Source: Deltaproteobacteria bacterium (GTDB taxonomy: Bacteria; Chloroflexota; Dehalococcoidia; Dehalococcoidales; BS750m-G39). From it: a stretch of DNA of 6,533 nt. The DNA is taken from contig JAUWGI010000049.1 in NCBI GenBank assembly GCA_030606505.1, positions 1 to 6,533 of the forward strand. The letters are read 5' to 3'. The notes under the pieces are model-generated. The model was given only the letters and a program-made list of their open reading frames with translations, did not search any database and was not told the origin of the DNA. The translations under genes and the position numbers were made by a program. The number at the start of each line of letters is the position of its first letter. The first letter of the stretch is position 1. This document shows, piece after piece, positions 5,719-6,533 of this stretch.

Positions 5719-6533
5719 ATGATAGGCAGCAGAATAACATCACGCCAGCTATCCCAGCAGGCCGCTTTCGGCCTGCTTACCATAGCCGCGGCGGTGGTCG
5801 TCCTGCCGGTTATATTTATAATTTTGCAAATCGTTATCAGCGGCGGCAGCGCCATCAGCTGGGAGTTTTTAACCCTGGCGCCGTCGCAGGCGGGCAAAGC
5901 GGGGGGTATTTTCCCAGCTATTATCGGCACCTTCTACCTGATGCTGGGCACGATAATCATAGCCCTGCCGGTGGGGGTGCTGGCCGGAATCTACCTTACC
6001 GAGTACGCCGGCAATAACTGGCTTACCCGAATCATTAATCTGGCTATAGTCAATCTGGCTGGGGTGCCCAGCATCGTCTACGGCCTTTTCGGGCTGGGGA
6101 TATTCGTGCTGACGCTTAAACTGGGCATGTCACTGCTTTCTGCCAGCTTAACTTTAGCCTGTCAGGCGCTGGCCATGACCATAACCACTTCTAGAGAGGC
6201 GATTCTGGCGGTGCCCCGGGAATACCGGGAGGGCAGCCTGGCGGTGGGAGCGACCAGGTGGCAGACAATCCGGCACATGGTGCTGCCCCAGGCGCTACCG
6301 GGGATAATCACCGGGGCGGTTTTAGCCATGAGCCGCGCCGCCGGGGAGACGGCGCCGATTCTGGTGGTGGGGGCCGCTTTTCTCCTCCCCCGCCTCCCCC
6401 AATCCCCCTTCGACCAGTTCATGGCGCTGCCCTATCACCTCTACACGGTGGCGGCTCATGTCCCCGGTATACCCCAGAGCACGATGTGGGGGGTTGCCCT
6501 GGTATTACTGGTAGTAGTTTTATCCTTTAACGT
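5719..6533 (+). CDS. pstA: Phosphate ABC transporter permease PstA (3' end outside window)
   Basis: The partner permease of PstC in the phosphate channel. The frame opens with ATG one base after the pstC stop and stays open to the window edge: 271 codons are visible, and perhaps 15-30 residues are missing if the protein has the usual length. Features: membrane helix about 17-40; the conserved GGIFPAIIGTFYLM (62-75) with the next helix; PVGVLAGIYLTEYA (84-97); AGVPSIVYGLFGLGIFV (114-130); the EAA coupling loop REAILAVPREYREGSLAVGATRWQTIRHMVLPQALPG (159-195); SRAAGETAPILVVGAA (205-220); and the PstA-typical FDQFMALPYHLYTVAAHVPG (231-250). A weak AGG (5712-5714) lies 4 bases before the start, so translation is probably coupled to pstC. 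pstB and phoU are expected downstream but cannot be seen. Confidence 0.94.
   Translation, partial: MIGSRITSRQLSQQAAFGLLTIAAAVVVLPVIFIILQIVISGGSAISWEFLTLAPSQAGKAGGIFPAIIGTFYLMLGTIIIALPVGVLAGIYLTEYAGNNWLTRIINLAIVNLAGVPSIVYGLFGLGIFVLTLKLGMSLLSASLTLACQALAMTITTSREAILAVPREYREGSLAVGATRWQTIRHMVLPQALPGIITGAVLAMSRAAGETAPILVVGAAFLLPRLPQSPFDQFMALPYHLYTVAAHVPGIPQSTMWGVALVLLVVVLSFN

Noticed and set aside
4881..5930. Long (349-codon) open frame on the minus strand opposite pstC and the start of pstA
   Set aside because: The product is His/Arg/Gln/Gly-rich with no recognisable domain, typical of the antisense of a GC-rich membrane-protein gene. Clear pstC and pstA genes occupy the + strand.
1..6533. CRISPR arrays, tRNA/rRNA genes, insertion sequences, attachment sites
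   Set aside because: None seen: no regularly spaced long repeats, no terminal inverted repeats with a transposase, no tRNA-like cloverleaf, and the genes form an ordinary core-genome layout.

Overview
The window is a densely packed, single-direction stretch (every supported gene is on the + strand) covering the end of a glutamine synthetase gene and most of a phosphate-starvation (Pho/Pst) locus. Order: glnA 3' end (1-550), promoter-bearing intergenic region (551-796), phoP-type response regulator (797-1489), phoR-type sensor histidine kinase (1492-3240), regulatory intergenic region (3241-3364), methylglyoxal synthase mgsA (3365-3808), phosphate-binding lipoprotein pstS (3840-4742), permease pstC (4776-5717) and permease pstA (5719 to the window edge, open at its 3' end). 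The ATPase gene pstB and phoU would be expected just downstream but lie outside the window.

Organism: the moderately GC-rich sequence, the PstS lipoprotein signal, the B. subtilis-like PhoP/PhoR pair, the short glutamine synthetase C-terminus without a GSI-beta-type insertion, and the mgsA-pstSCA order suggest a member of the Chloroflexota, most likely Dehalococcoidia. This is inference from gene style and remembered gene order, not from a database search.

Regulation: two control regions can be read. Upstream of phoP, a sigma70-type promoter (TTGATA, 17 bp, TATACT) lies 17 bp before the ATG at 797. An 8-bp perfect inverted repeat overlaps its -35 box. Immediately after the phoR stop codon, four copies of CTTAA(C/A)(C/G) are spaced exactly 11 bp apart, the architecture of PhoP/PhoB binding sites. 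They precede mgsA-pstS-pstC-pstA and mark the probable phosphate-starvation promoter. A hairpin followed by a T-run lies between these boxes and mgsA, and may be a terminator for phoPR or an attenuator.

How the genes fit together: PhoR senses the Pst/phosphate state and phosphorylates PhoP. PhoP should bind the four-repeat box and switch on high-affinity phosphate uptake (PstS captures phosphate, PstC/PstA form the channel). The notable element is mgsA as first gene of that operon: methylglyoxal synthase removes phosphate from dihydroxyacetone phosphate, and the E. coli enzyme is inhibited by phosphate. The locus therefore appears to couple phosphate import with release of phosphate from a glycolytic intermediate.
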